A stretch of DNA of 64,000 nucleotides from Centrapalus pauciflorus (GCA_020465985.1 JAANYP010004395.1:942501-1006500); one strand, 5' to 3'; positions 36,361 through 49,227 are shown, numbered from the stretch's first letter. Translations and numbers: made by a program. Notes: a model not told the origin generated them from the sequence alone.

Positions 36361-38532
36361 TTTCTAACGGTGGGTTGTACGTTTAGCAGAAGGAATTGTA
36401 AATTGTAAATGGAAGCACAGTAACGAGTCAAAAATATGTTAAAGAGGAAAGAAGGTTGGATTTTCCAAGAAACCCAACACTACCTGCCCCGTCTACGTTT
36501 TCCATCCGACACGACCGACCAGACCACAAACGTCTAAAGATATATTTCTGTTTAGGCCCATCTCTTTCATCCATATTAATTATCTCAACCCTCTAAACAT
36601 TTTATAAACTTCTTCATTATAACAACTTGTTAATTTTTAATACTTTCAAATTATGTTCTATACTTTTTGAAGTTTCACATTCATAGTCAATCTAAGTCGA
36701 GTTAAGCTTGACCCACTCAAGTAGTTTGTTGTGCTCAAGTATTAATCCCTTACGGGACTAATTAAGTCTCCATTATTCATTTCCCATTTTATTATTTTTT
36801 ATATAAATCAATGAGTCAGGTCGAGCCTTTTCTTGTTAAGTCGAGTTTGAGTGCATCCTTACATTTTTCAAGCTTGAAGTTGAGTCGATTTTCGAGCTTT
36901 GATGTCAAGCTCGAGTGTCACAAGTCTGATTATGAGTTTTCAAAATTTTTTCAAACCGAATCGTTTAAATTTTGAGGTTAACAGAACCCTTTTTCTTATA
37001 AATTCCGGGTTTGGTTAACCAACCCGAGAAAATCTTCGGTTTAGGTTTCGATTACGGTTCATGTTTTTGTAACGAAACAAAAAAAATAATTTTATGAATT
37101 TTAGATTTTAGAGCTATCAAATTAACATTTATCCTAACAATCATATAAATTTTTACTCACCAATTAATTCCATAACCAAAACAACTAAAACTATGTATTT
37201 TATATTTTAGTTGATAAAATATACTAAACATTTATTTTTGTTTTATTATTAGTAATAATATTCAATCTTTCAACGATATTTTATTAAGTAATTTTTATGT
37301 AAAAAACCACGAAGATGTCACATAGAAATTGCCTCATAAAACATCCAGCTCTAAACTTCTAATGAAATATTTGATATAGATGTGTAGAAGTATTACATGG
37401 TTATAACCTTTTAAATGTCAATTTTTTTTTCAAAAACACTATATTAATTATTTTTGAATGGTTGGAGATTATGAAGAAAAAAGTTAAACGACTTAATTGA
37501 AAGAAAAAATAATTTTGTACTTTTTTACTCAAAAGTCTCTTTTATAAATACGTTGTAGTTTTGTTCATGACTTTTATTTTTTGAGTTTTTAGGAAGTATT
37601 TAAATACTATATGTTGAAGTTTTTAATTAAAATTTTGATTCATTAAATAAAAAATGATTAAATAATTAATCTAATAACCGAATCGAATAAACTCGGTAAC
37701 CAATTACCTATTATTTTTGTTTTGGTTTAGGACCTTTAGGTTTACAAAATCTTCAAACCAGTATGTACAGTTAAACATTCGAAACTCGATTTCAGTTGAA
37801 CTAAACATCCATGAATTGCCCTAGTTTGGATAAAACAAATATTATCAATTTATCATGATGATAAAAAAAAAAACATACTTAATTCTATAAACTATGATGC
37901 CATTTAGGAAGTTAGGAATTGTTTTATATTACATAGTACGATGAACAAATGAAAGAATAATCCTACTTTATGAAGTCGCAAAACGTGTAGATGCTAAGAG
38001 ATAAGGTATTTTGCACATGGATCATTGAAAAAGTTGTTTACATGTATTAAATTCCACATTAATTTTGAATCAAGCATATGTATAATTATATGTTTTGATG
38101 CTTATGACACTTTTTCCTATAAATGGATAAAAAGTTTCAATTTTCAAATTAATAATCCATAAAGTATTTAAAATATTTAAAGTTAATCTAAGATTAAAAC
38201 AAATAAGCAAACATAGTTCAAAAGTTATTCAAAAAATGTTTGTATTCCAAATAGAATGGTCTATAGCAACCTAAATATATAAGAAAATTCATACAATTTT
38301 TCATCAAATTCAATAGATATATAAATATAATTGAATAACTGTTTAATAATGACATTCAGAGTTTTTTTTTTCTCAATAAGAAACATAGTTCAAAACTATT
38401 GAAAATACTGTTTGTATTCCAAAAAAAGAAAACCATATAGCAACCATAAAATGTAAACAAAGTATATTATTTTCCATCTCGTTTTACAATAATATAAACA
38501 TAATTGTTCAATAATAACCTTCGTAGAGGAGT
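36361..38532. other. Spacer with decayed transposon fragments
   Basis: No gene is seen. At 36690-36920 GAGTCGAGTTTGAG / CAAGCTCGAG phrases resemble an old copy of the element at 48761-49227. Between about 36950 and 37830 CGGTTTAGG / AACCGAATCG phrases at both sides suggest another decayed hAT-type copy. Neither has usable ends. Confidence 0.4.
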
Positions 38533-38541
38533 TTTAATTAA

Positions 38542-39187
38542 GGGAGAATTTCATATATATCCCTCTAAAACTGCATAATATCGTATATACCCAAACCAAA
38601 AAAAGAATTTCATATATATCCTTTTAAAACGTCATAATATCATATTTACCCAATTTAAAACCTTAATATCATATATACCCTTTCAAACTTTTAAATATAT
38701 AAAATATACCCAAATTAATTATTTATTCTTTTTTATTACTTTAAAACTCATAATAAATATTCATTAATAAAGAAATGACCAATCTACCATTTTTATTTCT
38801 TAAACTTCATAATATCATATTTATCCAATTGAAAACTTTAATATTATGTATACCCTTTTAAACTTTTAAATATATCAAATATATCCAAATTATTTATTTA
38901 TGATCTTTTATTACTTTAAGATATCAAATCTTTTATTTCTTGACGGAATTCGGCGATTCCAATTTCAATTTGTTCGTTAAATCGAAGCCAATAAAAAAGA
39001 ATAAATAATTAATTTGGATATATTTGATATATTTAAAAGTTTGAAAGGGTATATATGATATTAAAGTTTTAAATTGGGTAAATATGATATTATGAAGTTT
39101 TAGAAGGATATATATGAAATTTTTTTTTTTTGACTTGGGTATATATGATATTATGCAGTTTTAGAGAGACATATATGAAATTGTTCC
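38542..39187. mobile_element. MULE-type fold-back MITE built of ATATATGATATTAT phrases
   Basis: A 646-bp palindromic element between perfect 9-bp duplications TTTAATTAA (38533-38541 and 39188-39196). It starts GGGAGAATTTCATATAT and ends in the inverted form GAAATTGTTCC. Each arm consists of several variants of a phrase of about 45 bp (CATAATATCATATATACCC with TTTTAAA spacers), so the arms are themselves tandem repeats. It has no coding capacity. Confidence 0.9.
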
Positions 39188-39196
39188 TTTAATTAA

Positions 39197-39619
39197 CAAT
39201 ATGATCAACTGACCTATGAAACCAATTTCTTTATATGGGCTATACTTATCTCAACGATATTAGCAGGGTTGCCAAGCACACGAATATTTAATAGTCTATA
39301 ATTAAACTATAAGTTACGTAATTACCCATTTATGTTGGGTGAGGAACACGTCAATAAGGACTCTCAAAGGGTTGGCGGTCATATCTTTATAGTTTATAAG
39401 GCCTACCAAATTCCCTCGAATAAATTTAATATATTTTAAACCATTTTACTATATTGAAGACCATATGCTGTTCTTGTGGTGTTGTAAATGAAGAAAAATA
39501 AGAACGTGAATGCGTACTCATCTGTTTTAAATTTGAAGAATACGTTGTGAGCATTATGTTGATGTATGTTACAATTTAGTAATTTAATCCTAATTGAGTA
39601 AATGTATGCATTATCTTAT
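39197..39619. other. Spacer
   Basis: No gene or bounded element seen. Confidence 0.4.
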
Positions 39620-39627
39620 GATAAAAT

Positions 39628-39849
39628 TAGGGTGAAAATTTTAGACCGTTCAACCAAACGGGTCAAACGAGTTGACTACCAAAAGTTATAAATTTTACAT
39701 AATTTTAAAATTCTTTCCAAAAAATAATTTTTTTAATATACCGTTTTATAAATTTTCATTTATAAAAAGTTATATTCTACTTAATTTTCTTCAATGAGTC
39801 TATTTAACTGTTTGATCTATTTGACTGTCGTGTTAAAATTGACACCCTA
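39628..39849. mobile_element. hAT-type MITE, AGGGTGACAATTTGA family, copy 3
   Basis: A 222-bp element: left TAGGGTGAAAATTTTAGACC, right TTAAAATTGACACCCTA. Flanks GATAAAAT (39620-39627) and GATAAGAT (39850-39857) match at 7 of 8 positions, a good 8-bp duplication. It is about 450 bp upstream of the CRF gene. Confidence 0.82.
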
Positions 39850-40040
39850 GATAAGATATAGATACTGACCAATGCATGTTACATAAAGTTACTTGAAAAA
39901 AGATTGTGTAGGACTGAAAGAATAATATAGGTGAAGTGTAGGGACCAAAATGAATTATTCAGTGTGGGGAAGTGTGCAGTGTGTACACTTGGCTGGTAGT
40001 GGAGTGGGCTTTTAGTCAGTCCACACCTCCCAATCTCTCC

Positions 40041-40049
40041 TTTATATAC
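40041..40049 (+). promoter_or_regulatory. TATA box of the CRF gene
   Basis: TTTATATAC stands in an otherwise mixed, pyrimidine-rich promoter about 250 bp before the ATG at 40301. It is followed by a CA-rich and then CT-rich leader typical of a transcription start. This would give a leader of roughly 220 bases. Confidence 0.65.
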
Positions 40050-40300
40050 ACACACACACAGACCTGCATTCCGGATTCACTTCTTTCTCTTTCCCCTCCG
40101 GATCTTCCTCTCTAGTGTTGGAGGGAAACTTTCCCGCCAAAAATTCTCATCCCCTGAGTTGACTCGCTGCTATTAAATAAACACCTTCCATTCCATTCTT
40201 CTTTCTCCAGTCCACCTACTTGATCGCTCATTTTCCCGTCGGAGCAACTCTACCACCACTGATTTGCTCCTTTCTTCTTTTAAGTTACTGGAGATCTGAT

Positions 40301-41041
40301 ATGGAGGTCGATCGTACGATGTCCGTACGATCGGCTGTCAAGTTCTCGGAGCACGTGGTGACAACAAGTAAATTTGTTCAAGGAGAGACGTCGTCGTCGT
40401 CGGTTGACCAGAGAATCGTTAGGATCACGGTAACTGATCCTTATGCCACCGACTCTTCCGGTGAAGACGAAGAACGGTGCGTTAAGAGAGTTAAGAGGCT
40501 TGTTTCCATCATCGATTTTAGCAAGCCTGCTTTGAAGTTTACTAAAAGGAGCAGAGTATCTAAAGAGAAGAGGTTCAGAGGCGTGCGTCGAAGGCCGTGG
40601 GGTCGGTGGGCGGCGGAGATCCGTGATCCGCATCGAAGGAAACGAGTTTGGCTAGGGACGTTTGATACACCTGAGGAAGCTGCGACGGTTTATGACGACG
40701 CTGCCATCAAATTGAAAGGTCCTGCGGCCGTAACAAACTTTCCTCGTGTCACCGTTACCAAAACCGACGCTGTGGAAAGCGAAAGTCAAACGCCGACCAC
40801 CACCAGTAGTAGCGGCAGCGAAGAACAGTTAAACAACGCGGCAGGTATGTCGCCGACGTCTGTGCTCCGAGGTAACGCGGAGCTACCGCCGTTTGAAGGC
40901 TTAGGGTGCCTGGACCTGGACCCTCTTGTATTTGAAATGGACATGCCTTTTAATTTGCCGGATTTTGTGGTGTCGGAGAATTACTGCGGCGAGGCGTTTA
41001 ATATCGACGATTTTCTCATTGACTTTGAAGAAAGTTATTAA
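40301..41041 (+). CDS. AP2/ERF transcription factor, cytokinin response factor (CRF) type
   Basis: A single-exon gene for 246 aa. An N-terminal CRF domain is visible (AVKFSEHVVTTSKFV, 12-26; RIVRITVTDPYATDSSGEDEE, 38-58). It is followed by a basic stretch and the AP2/ERF DNA-binding domain (about 91-148) with RGVRRRPWGRWAAEIRDP and WLGTFDTPEEAATVYDDAA. The alanine and aspartate typical of ERF-group binding to GCC boxes are kept (AAEIRD; TPEEAATVYD). A SPTSVL motif (184-189), found near the C-terminus of many CRFs and thought to be a kinase target, is present, and the tail is acidic (putative activation). The start is the ATG at 40301; the frame is open upstream but offers no ATG there. CRFs are nuclear factors in cytokinin, development and stress responses. 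CRF clade membership is clear, but the exact number (CRF1-6) is not. Confidence 0.95.
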   Translation: MEVDRTMSVRSAVKFSEHVVTTSKFVQGETSSSSVDQRIVRITVTDPYATDSSGEDEERCVKRVKRLVSIIDFSKPALKFTKRSRVSKEKRFRGVRRRPWGRWAAEIRDPHRRKRVWLGTFDTPEEAATVYDDAAIKLKGPAAVTNFPRVTVTKTDAVESESQTPTTTSSSGSEEQLNNAAGMSPTSVLRGNAELPPFEGLGCLDLDPLVFEMDMPFNLPDFVVSENYCGEAFNIDDFLIDFEESY

Positions 41042-42771
41042 TTAAATATTGTATATTTTGTTAATGTTTGGTATTTATAGGAAAACATGGGTAATATGGT
41101 AATATCCACTCTTAAAATGCAGATATGTAGTTGTGTAATGTACCTTCGATGAGTGTAGTATATGCGATTTTTGGTTTATTCTGTCAAGAGAATTTGAGAC
41201 ATTTTGTTAGTAAAATATAATATTTTATCAATAAATAAAAAACATATGCATGCTTATCATCCATAGTCTACATACACATACGCCTGATACTTTTACTCAT
41301 ATATATTAATATTATTATTATTAGGAACAAAACATATGAAAAATAAAATATTACAATAATAGAAATATTGAGTTGAATTTAGTTTATACCATGTTAAGTT
41401 TCGTTTACGAGTCAAAAGTAAATATGTCCTACTTGGCTACTTTGCCTCAACTAATGGGAAGGGCTCTAAACACAATCGTACCATATTGAATGAGACATCA
41501 TATGATGAATAAGATTCTTTTTTTTTAACGGCAAACTATCATACTTCAAGACGTACCTTTTCTTCACCTAAATTTCAACTTCCCTCAATCGAACATGTTA
41601 TCTCTTACTTACATAACACTTTTCTTAATAAATGGGCTAAACCCCATTTAATATAACTTCTATTATCTTTATGGTTCTAATGCTTTATAAAGTTTTTATT
41701 GTTAGTGTTGCCATAGAATTAGACAAATTTTGTTAGCGAAGAAAACAAGATTCAAGCACTCCGAAGGCGGTCTACCTCCATGTTCACATAATGGGCTTTG
41801 ATGCAAGGAAACATATGTTTGAGGAAGAGACACATCTTTTCCCGATGCAACTATTCAAATATGATGTCTGGTAATGATGTTTTGATATTTGAACGATATT
41901 AACGTTACAATGAATTATATTATTTATAAACGAGTAAATTTATATTAAAAGTGTAATGAGCCGTAAGAAATAGCGATATGATACTTTTCTAGTGTTAAGG
42001 GTTAGAGATGTTGTTAGTTGACTTATAGTTGGTAGACACCATAAACCAAAAGGAGTAGGGAAATCGATGGATGATATCAAAAGTGGTAATTAGAGAAGTA
42101 ATATACATACTACATGTGAAAACTGAAAAGATGGAACAATGACAAGATCTTAGGGGGTCCATTGTAATTATAAATTAATATAGGGGGGTTGGAAACTGTC
42201 GGGTATCAATATTTCATTGCTTGGAAATGAAGACTATATATTATATATACAATCTCTCTAAAAGTAAAGATTTTTCAAATATATTACTCATCTTTCAATC
42301 GTAATTTGTTGAATTGTAGGACCAAAATTTGAATACTTTCAAAAAGATTGTTCTTTTATGTATTAAAACACATGTTATATGAAACATACATAATTATACA
42401 TACACATAATACTATATTTAATAATACATACCTTTTATTTTTTTTTCAAATATATTTAATGAGAAAATGATTTTTGGTTATGGGAAAAGAAATATATTAT
42501 TAGTAGGAAGGCAATTTGAATACTTCAACCGCCCATATACCTTTCTTTTTGAATGGTTGTATTGTCATGTGACTAGGAAATATGATCAACTCCACTTGTT
42601 GACTTCATACATGTTCCATATTTTGACGATATTATTCATTTACTATATTTTTTTAAATAAAAAAAATATATTATAGTAAGTTGAATGAAACAAATTGAAT
42701 CCAAAGAGATGTATCGGTAACCAAGTGAAAAACTGATCCTCTTAGTAATTTGAACTAAACAAAATTGTAAC
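41042..42771. other. Spacer downstream of the CRF gene
   Basis: The first 150-200 bases are probable 3' UTR (AATAAATAAA-like signal near 41231). The rest is AT-rich without supported genes or bounded elements. Confidence 0.45.
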
Positions 42772-43375
42772 ATGAGCCTTTTGGGTGGTGATAAATGGAT
42801 ATGGTTATCGAATAATGGAGGAGATGAAGATTTTTCAGTTAAAGGGTTAAGGCTCCTTGTTGTCTCAAGAACTCTTAACTTTCATGATATATCTGCAGTA
42901 GGAACTTTATGGAATAAAGGTGTACCAAGAAAGGTTTGCATCTTTATTTGGAGACTCAAATCACATCATCTACCTATCAGATCATTCCTTGCTGATATTG
43001 ATGTGGATATTGACTTTGCCCTTTGTCCTAGGTGTGGGAATGCTCCAGAATCAATCGATCATTCTTAGTACAATGCCCAAAAAGTATTCACTTTTGGAAT
43101 CCTGTATCTTCAAAGTGAGGCTGCGCTCTTCTTCCTCAAACGTCAACACTCAACAATAGATGTAGTCCTTCACACTGGACTAGATGTGGGAATGCTCCAG
43201 AATCAGTCCTACTATGTTCTTCAGAATCGTTTGTGGCAAGTGGTCTTGTGGACGTCTCTATATTTAATATGGAAATGAAGTAACAAGAAAGTTTTTTCCA
43301 TGACTCAGAGGTCCTTTAGATGTGGATTTTGAAATTAAGCAACTGACATTTAAATGGTTTTCGTATGATGTTGTT
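42772..43375 (+). pseudogene. LINE (non-LTR retrotransposon) fragment with zf-RVT domain
   Basis: The frame from 42772 to 43065 encodes WIW..FSVKGLR..., then WNKGVPRKVCIFIWRLKSHH and a CPRCGNAPESIDH motif. This is the zinc-binding reverse-transcriptase (zf-RVT) region found after the RT domain of plant LINEs. A +1 frameshift and stop follow at about 43066; the expected continuation LVQCPKSIHFWN is read in the next frame. LWQVVLWTSLYLIWK and then QLTFKWFSYD follow after further breaks, in line with LINE C-termini. A piece beginning TGTGGGAATGCTCCAGAATC is duplicated (about 43034 and 43184). No RT or endonuclease part is seen upstream. It is a dead fragment. Confidence 0.85.
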
Positions 43376-45320
43376 GTCATGCCCCATGATCATCTCTTAG
43401 TCAGCTACTTTCGAATACTGGTTTTTTTATTAAAATAACTAACTCTAAAAAAGTATTCCATAATAGCGACCCTTGATGATTGGGCATGGTTGGTTGCTGA
43501 CTACGCATCCACGTAAGCTGTCATGTCAGTACGGGGTTTGCACAAAATAGCACAGTGCCACACAATAGGTCAGTAATAGTTAACTTGCCACTAGTGTTAA
43601 CATTAATCTTTTTTTTAGTTCTCTATCTATATTTATTCTATTATAATACATAGATGTTCAAATAAGGCAATGTTGTATACTTGTATTCATGTTAATAAAA
43701 CTATTAGCATGTAAATTGTGGTTGTTAAAATCTCGATCTTGATCTTAAATGTTTATGATTTAACGATTCTGATAAGAAAAAACGAGTCGATATTTAGTAA
43801 GATCTTAGCAAATATCTTAGAATGTACAGTAGGATATTAAGATTATGATCCAGTCCTGCTTTCGTAAAATAAAAAGATAAACATATGGGTTAGTTATCAA
43901 ATTTGTTAATATGAACCCTCTTTATAGAATCCTAAAGTTAAATATCATAAAATAAAAATATTTAGTAATGTTATTAAGTTATTAGAATTATTATAAGTTG
44001 TATTAATTATCATTATGATGAAATTTATAGAATAAATATTAGATATAAATTAAAACACTTATAAAGAAAAAACAATACCATTATAGTAGAATTTTTAGAT
44101 CCCGATCATATTTGACGATCTTAATCTTTAAAAAAAAAAAAAAACGATGCGAGGTAGAATCTTGAATATGACAACCTTGAGGTAATAAGAAAGTCCTTTT
44201 AACTTTGGATTACTTTTAATTATTTCATTAAAAGAAAAAAAAAACCATAACTTTGGTTTTAAATTTAAAATTGGAGTTAAACCAGAAACTTTAAAAATTA
44301 AACACTGCAAATTTATTTTATATTTTAATATTTATCTTCAAAATCTTCTAATATTAAGTCCCCTATAATGATATTTTGGTATTTGGAAGACCTTATTGAA
44401 ACTTTTAAAAGATGAATTGACTTTACATTTACCATTATTATTACAATACTATATTACACGAGATATATGTGATCACTATAACATTGTATGAAATGGAAAG
44501 AAAGAAAGGGAGGACAGAGAAAGAAAGCAATGTAGTCTGAAAACTCTAAGAACTCGTAAACTCCTCCAACGAAATCCATGCAACTCAGATCCAAAATCAA
44601 GGAAGAAATGAACTCAAATCCTAAAATGAAAACCAAAATCAGGAACTCACGAACTCCCCACTATTTCTCTTAAACACAAAATCAAACTATGAAAATGAAA
44701 CTATGAAAGTCTCGGACTTCCCTTAGATTCTTTGCTCTCATATTTAGTTGGAAAATGAAACAACAATATGCCGATTATTCTACATTCTCATGGTATCATT
44801 TTCATTCTTTTTGTCGCTCTCCTTTTAGTTTCATCCCTCTCCCGCTTTTCCCTCCGTATATAGTATTTTTGGAGAACAATTTAAATGAACAGTTTTGATT
44901 TTCCCATAAAAATTTAAGGTTCATAAGAGTAGCAACAACTTTTTTGTTTTTTAATTATTTATAGTAATAGTATTTATTTTTATCATCAATAATATCAATT
45001 TTAGTAGTTTTTTACTGTTTAGTGTAAAAAGGTTAAAAATGTTGATTCTATATATGGTAAAAAAATACAAATGTTAATGATTTTAATGATAAAAAATAAA
45101 AAAACTTGATACAATTAAATATAAAATTGATGTAACTATTGATAAAAATAATAATATAACTTTAAAAAATAAAACGTTTGTGTGAACGGTATACACACCC
45201 CGATTTCCATCTGGGTTGACACCGCCCAGCAAAACCCTCCGTGCACTGGCTCCTTAATTATTGCTTTGCTTTCCCTCTCTCTTCCTCCTCTTTAAATCTA
45301 ATTGATTAAAGGTTATTGAG
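43376..45320. other. AT-rich spacer
   Basis: No gene is seen. Short frames are chance. Confidence 0.45.
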
Positions 45321-45431
45321 CCTATCGTTGAGTAACACTCTTTGGACAATGAATTAATAATTAGTTAATTAAAATAAATGTGAAAAAAAAAACATTAATT
45401 CATTGTCCAAAGAGTATTACTCAACGATAGG
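45321..45431. repeat. Near-perfect 38-bp inverted repeat (hairpin)
   Basis: Arms 45321-45358 and 45394-45431 are complementary at 37 of 38 positions, separated by a 35-base AT-rich loop. The arms start CCTATCGTTGAGTAAC and end ATTAAT. No flanking duplication was seen. It could be a tiny fold-back transposon or a transcribed hairpin. Confidence 0.8.
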
Positions 45432-46602
45432 CGTGGCAATGGGTGGGACGGGATCTCAGTTCTCATCCTCATCTTCGCTTTTTAATCATTTTTCGCATAA
45501 CAAGTGAAGTAAAAAAATTGTGCGTGCCACTAATTTGACAAAGAAAGGTTAGGGTTAAAAAAATGGATAGTTTCAATGACTCTTGTTGCTAATTCTAACA
45601 GCGTTAAAAAAACATAATCCAGAACGAAAGCTGTGTCAAATTGATATTGAAAAAGATGACAAGACGGATAACCGTAATTCGTGGGAAGCTTAAAGATGTG
45701 TCAGGTTTCTTCGGGTCAAACCGGCCGTGAGTGGATTTCATGGGACCCATGGTTGGTGACCAACAAGATTTCATGACGATTAAGATGCCGAATTTTAACG
45801 TTTGTATGTTAACTAGTTTTATAAAAAATACACCACTTTAATGTTTGCAAAAGAGAACCAAATAAAAAGGTTAACGGACTAAAAATGAAAGACCATTACG
45901 AAAATATTTAACAGTCAACTAACGAAAATAAATTCATGAACTATTTATACAACTTTTTAAAGATGATGGATATATTTAATAATCAACAATATTCATAAGT
46001 TAATAAAAGATTTCAGTAGTATTTGCAACAAGATTTATAAGATTCAAAGTCATTTTATGGTTGTTCACAATGAATAAAGTGTTCACAAAAAATCTTTTGT
46101 CAATATTTAGGTTCAAGTGAATAATACTCGTAAACATGTTTAATTAACATTACAAAGATTATATATAAATTTCACGAACATTCATACATTCTAAGTGTCT
46201 GAAATCATGTATCATATAAATTACGTTCAAATACATCAAAATTTTTGTAAGTGTACGTTCATATCATTTTAAAGGAGTTATGAGATGTGAACGTATGTTA
46301 AATTTACATATTATTTTTAAAACGTTAATTTAAACATGTTAATGGAAAAAAAATTTTAATGAAATTTTTTAAAGGTGGTACGTTCTGGTGCGCTGCATAA
46401 TGAGTGGTACTCACTCGAACCACATACATACATATATGATTGTATAGAAAAATGAATGTTATGAGAAAAATTAAGAAGAAATTCTTATCACAAAATATAT
46501 GATTAAATTATTCTGGGTTCTACAAGAACTATAATAGAAAAATATGTGTACCGAAATTTGTGATTAGAATTTATTCTTACAATTCTATCAATATTTGACT
46601 TC

Positions 46603-46605
<3 letters not shown>
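45432..46605. other. Spacer
   Basis: Starts with a short GC-richer piece (GTGGCAATGGGTGGGACGGG) that resembles a hAT MITE end but has no partner. No gene is seen. Confidence 0.4.
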
Positions 46606-46651
<46 letters not shown>

Positions 46652-46676
46652 CCTCCCTCCCTCCCTCCCTCCTTCC
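46606..46676. repeat. (TC)n then (CCCT)n microsatellite
   Basis: About 40 bases of TC pass into CCCT/CTTC repeats, followed by an (AC)n-(AT)n rich stretch up to about 46760. Confidence 0.95.
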
Positions 46677-48752
46677 TTATATACACACACACACATATAG
46701 ATATACATATATCTCACACACACATATACATACATACACACACCCACATACACAATATGCGTACATATAGATTTAAGTTCACAAAAATATAATCAAAAAT
46801 CCAGTATATCGAATGTACCTTCTTATAAAGTGAAATATTCTTTTTATAATTAAATTTAAATTAACAATACAATGTGACTTAAAAAAAATCACACACAAAT
46901 ATAACTTAGAAGTATGTGATTGAGTAATTGACTAAACTTATGTGAATCATAGATCATTTACACAAATATTCGTACATTTAATATATAAATGTATTGTCTT
47001 TTTGGGGAATAGTTTTATAATGTTGGTTTATAAATGTTTATGTAAAAAATCTAGGAGGGTTCGGTGAAAAACTTTTCTTAAATGCTAATAAGATTTCATC
47101 TTTCTTCTTCCATAAAGTCATTTTTATGTGTTTGATTCTTTGTCATTTGTTACACTACTTTTGTCTTATTTAAACTATGAATATGGCATGATACTAAATT
47201 CCTTTACATCCGATTGTTTAGTTTGCTTAGACATTTTTCAAACATGATACAGATATAAATACTGAATCAATATGTAAAAAAAATTTATGACCGTCACAAT
47301 AATTTGTTGTCATAGATATGTACTTTTACTGAAGGTGGAACCAATGTTCAAGCTAAAAACCCACAGCAAGACTCTAAACGATCTTTTGTATTTGAACAAC
47401 TATTTATACATACTGTAAATGTCATTTTTTTAGTTTCAACTTTGGATTAGAAATTATTCATAAACTAAGTATTGTTATAATGGAATAAATAACAAGATAT
47501 AATGCTTGTAATGGATAATGAATAATCTCTTATGAAATTAGGAGGAATCAAGTACAAAGCGAATGGCCCTTAAATAAATATAATTTCAAAGAAATTTTTT
47601 GAAGTTATATTTATTACAAATATAAAATAATTTTTTTTTTAGATATGGTTAAGACTTATTGCGGAAAGTCGGTGGAAATGAACCTAAAAATACAATAATT
47701 ATTACCATTAAAATGAAGCATGATTGGAGAAGACCCAAATAGTAAGTGGATCACAGCCCAGCAATCCCCACTTTCTGACTGATACTCACATGCCCTGAAA
47801 AGGATCCAAGTCTATGAAATGGTGTTTGAGTGTGACTAATTAATTGACTATGGGGTACTAATCCTAAGCCTCCCTAATTTATTGCTGTCGGAATTATCCC
47901 AAACTAACCAACTCTCAATATATTAACAACTTTATTTCCATGTCCTTTTAAACATTTCATTTCAAAAAGTAATAATATAACATATTTTATTTGAAAACAA
48001 ATATTATCAGGATCATACGAGGTATGGTGGAATGGAAGGAAATGAATGAAAATGAATAAATTTATGTTGTGTTTTTAACTATGATACATTTTCAAACAAT
48101 TTCATCATCTTTTCTTATCGATAGCGTACTCTCAATTCTCTACCACGAGTCACAACGTGGAGAATTAAGTAAAAGCCTACATAGAGGGATAGGGAATGGA
48201 GATCGGTTCTTTTGTAATGTAATTTCATTTTCATGATTAGAAGAAAAAAATACGAACCTTTTCATTTCCTTTCGATTCCATTACGTTGTACTAAAGGTAG
48301 CTATTTAAAACGCAAGAAACTGGTTTAGGCCAATACTTACATTACATGTGCCGATGTCAATGGTAGGGGTGTTTGACGTTGGGAGTGGACTAGGGTAAAT
48401 TTATTGTGTGAACACAACTGTCTTTTGATATATTATTTAATTAAAATTGCATCCCATCTTCCATGAATGTGTAATTCTATGTTTGAATTTCCATAAAGAT
48501 TATAAGATATAGTTTGGTTTATTGGAATGTTTTTTGAACAACTGGATTTTGGTATGTAACATTGTTTTCCTTCCTAGCATTATTTCATAAAACTCGACCT
48601 TGCGTTGAATATATATTTAATATTAACCAAGTTCAACCTGCATTTCATCTCGTATTCAATTTTTTGAAGTTTTAGGATGTTTTATATCAGCAATAATTTT
48701 GGCGCATAATTTAGAAATAAAAATATCTATTCATTACCTAAAAAAAAATTAT
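46677..48752. other. AT-rich spacer
   Basis: No gene is supported. An inverted pair GGAATGGAAGGAAATGAA (about 48030) / TTCATTTCCTTTCGATTCC (about 48261) marks a probable decayed MITE at roughly 48014-48310. Confidence 0.4.
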
Positions 48753-48760
48753 CCTATTAT

Positions 48761-49227
48761 TAGGGGTGTAAATGAGCCGAGCTACTCGTGAGCTACTCGA
48801 GCTCGACTCGAAAAAAGCTCGAATTAAACGAGCCCGAGCCGAGCTCGAGCCTAAATTTGAGCTCGTTTAATAAACGAGCCGAGCCCGAGCTTCACATATC
48901 GAGCTCGCGAGCCTAAACGAGCTTAAACGAGCTTATATATAAATATATTTTTAAATTAATAAATATATAATATATAAATTAAATAAATATAAATATATTA
49001 AAATAACAAATTATACATATTATTTGAAAAGATTATTTAAAAACTAATTAAAAAATAAAAATATATAATAAACGAGCCGAGCTCGAGCTTGAAAAATTAT
49101 TCACGAGCCGAGCTTGAGCTTTACATAAAAAGCTCGAAACGAGCCGAGCTCGAGCTCGAGCCTGATAATTTTAAATGAGCCGAGCTCGAGCTTAAACGGG
49201 CTCGGGCTCGGCTCGTTTACACCCCTA
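48761..49227. mobile_element. hAT-type MITE, TAGGGGTGTAAA ends, GAGCTCG-rich
   Basis: A 467-bp element between perfect 8-bp duplications CCTATTAT (48753-48760 and 49228-49235). The ends TAGGGGTGTAAATGAGCC and GGCTCGTTTACACCCCTA are inverted. Both arms are dense in GAGCTCGAGC phrases, which are self-complementary; the core is AT-rich. It has no coding capacity. Confidence 0.92.

Noticed and set aside
40220..40300. N-terminal extension of the CRF frame
   Set aside because: It would need a non-ATG (TTG) start; the CRF domain begins right after the ATG at 40301.
46595..46792. Open frame of Ser-Leu and Thr-His repeats
   Set aside because: Translation of a microsatellite.
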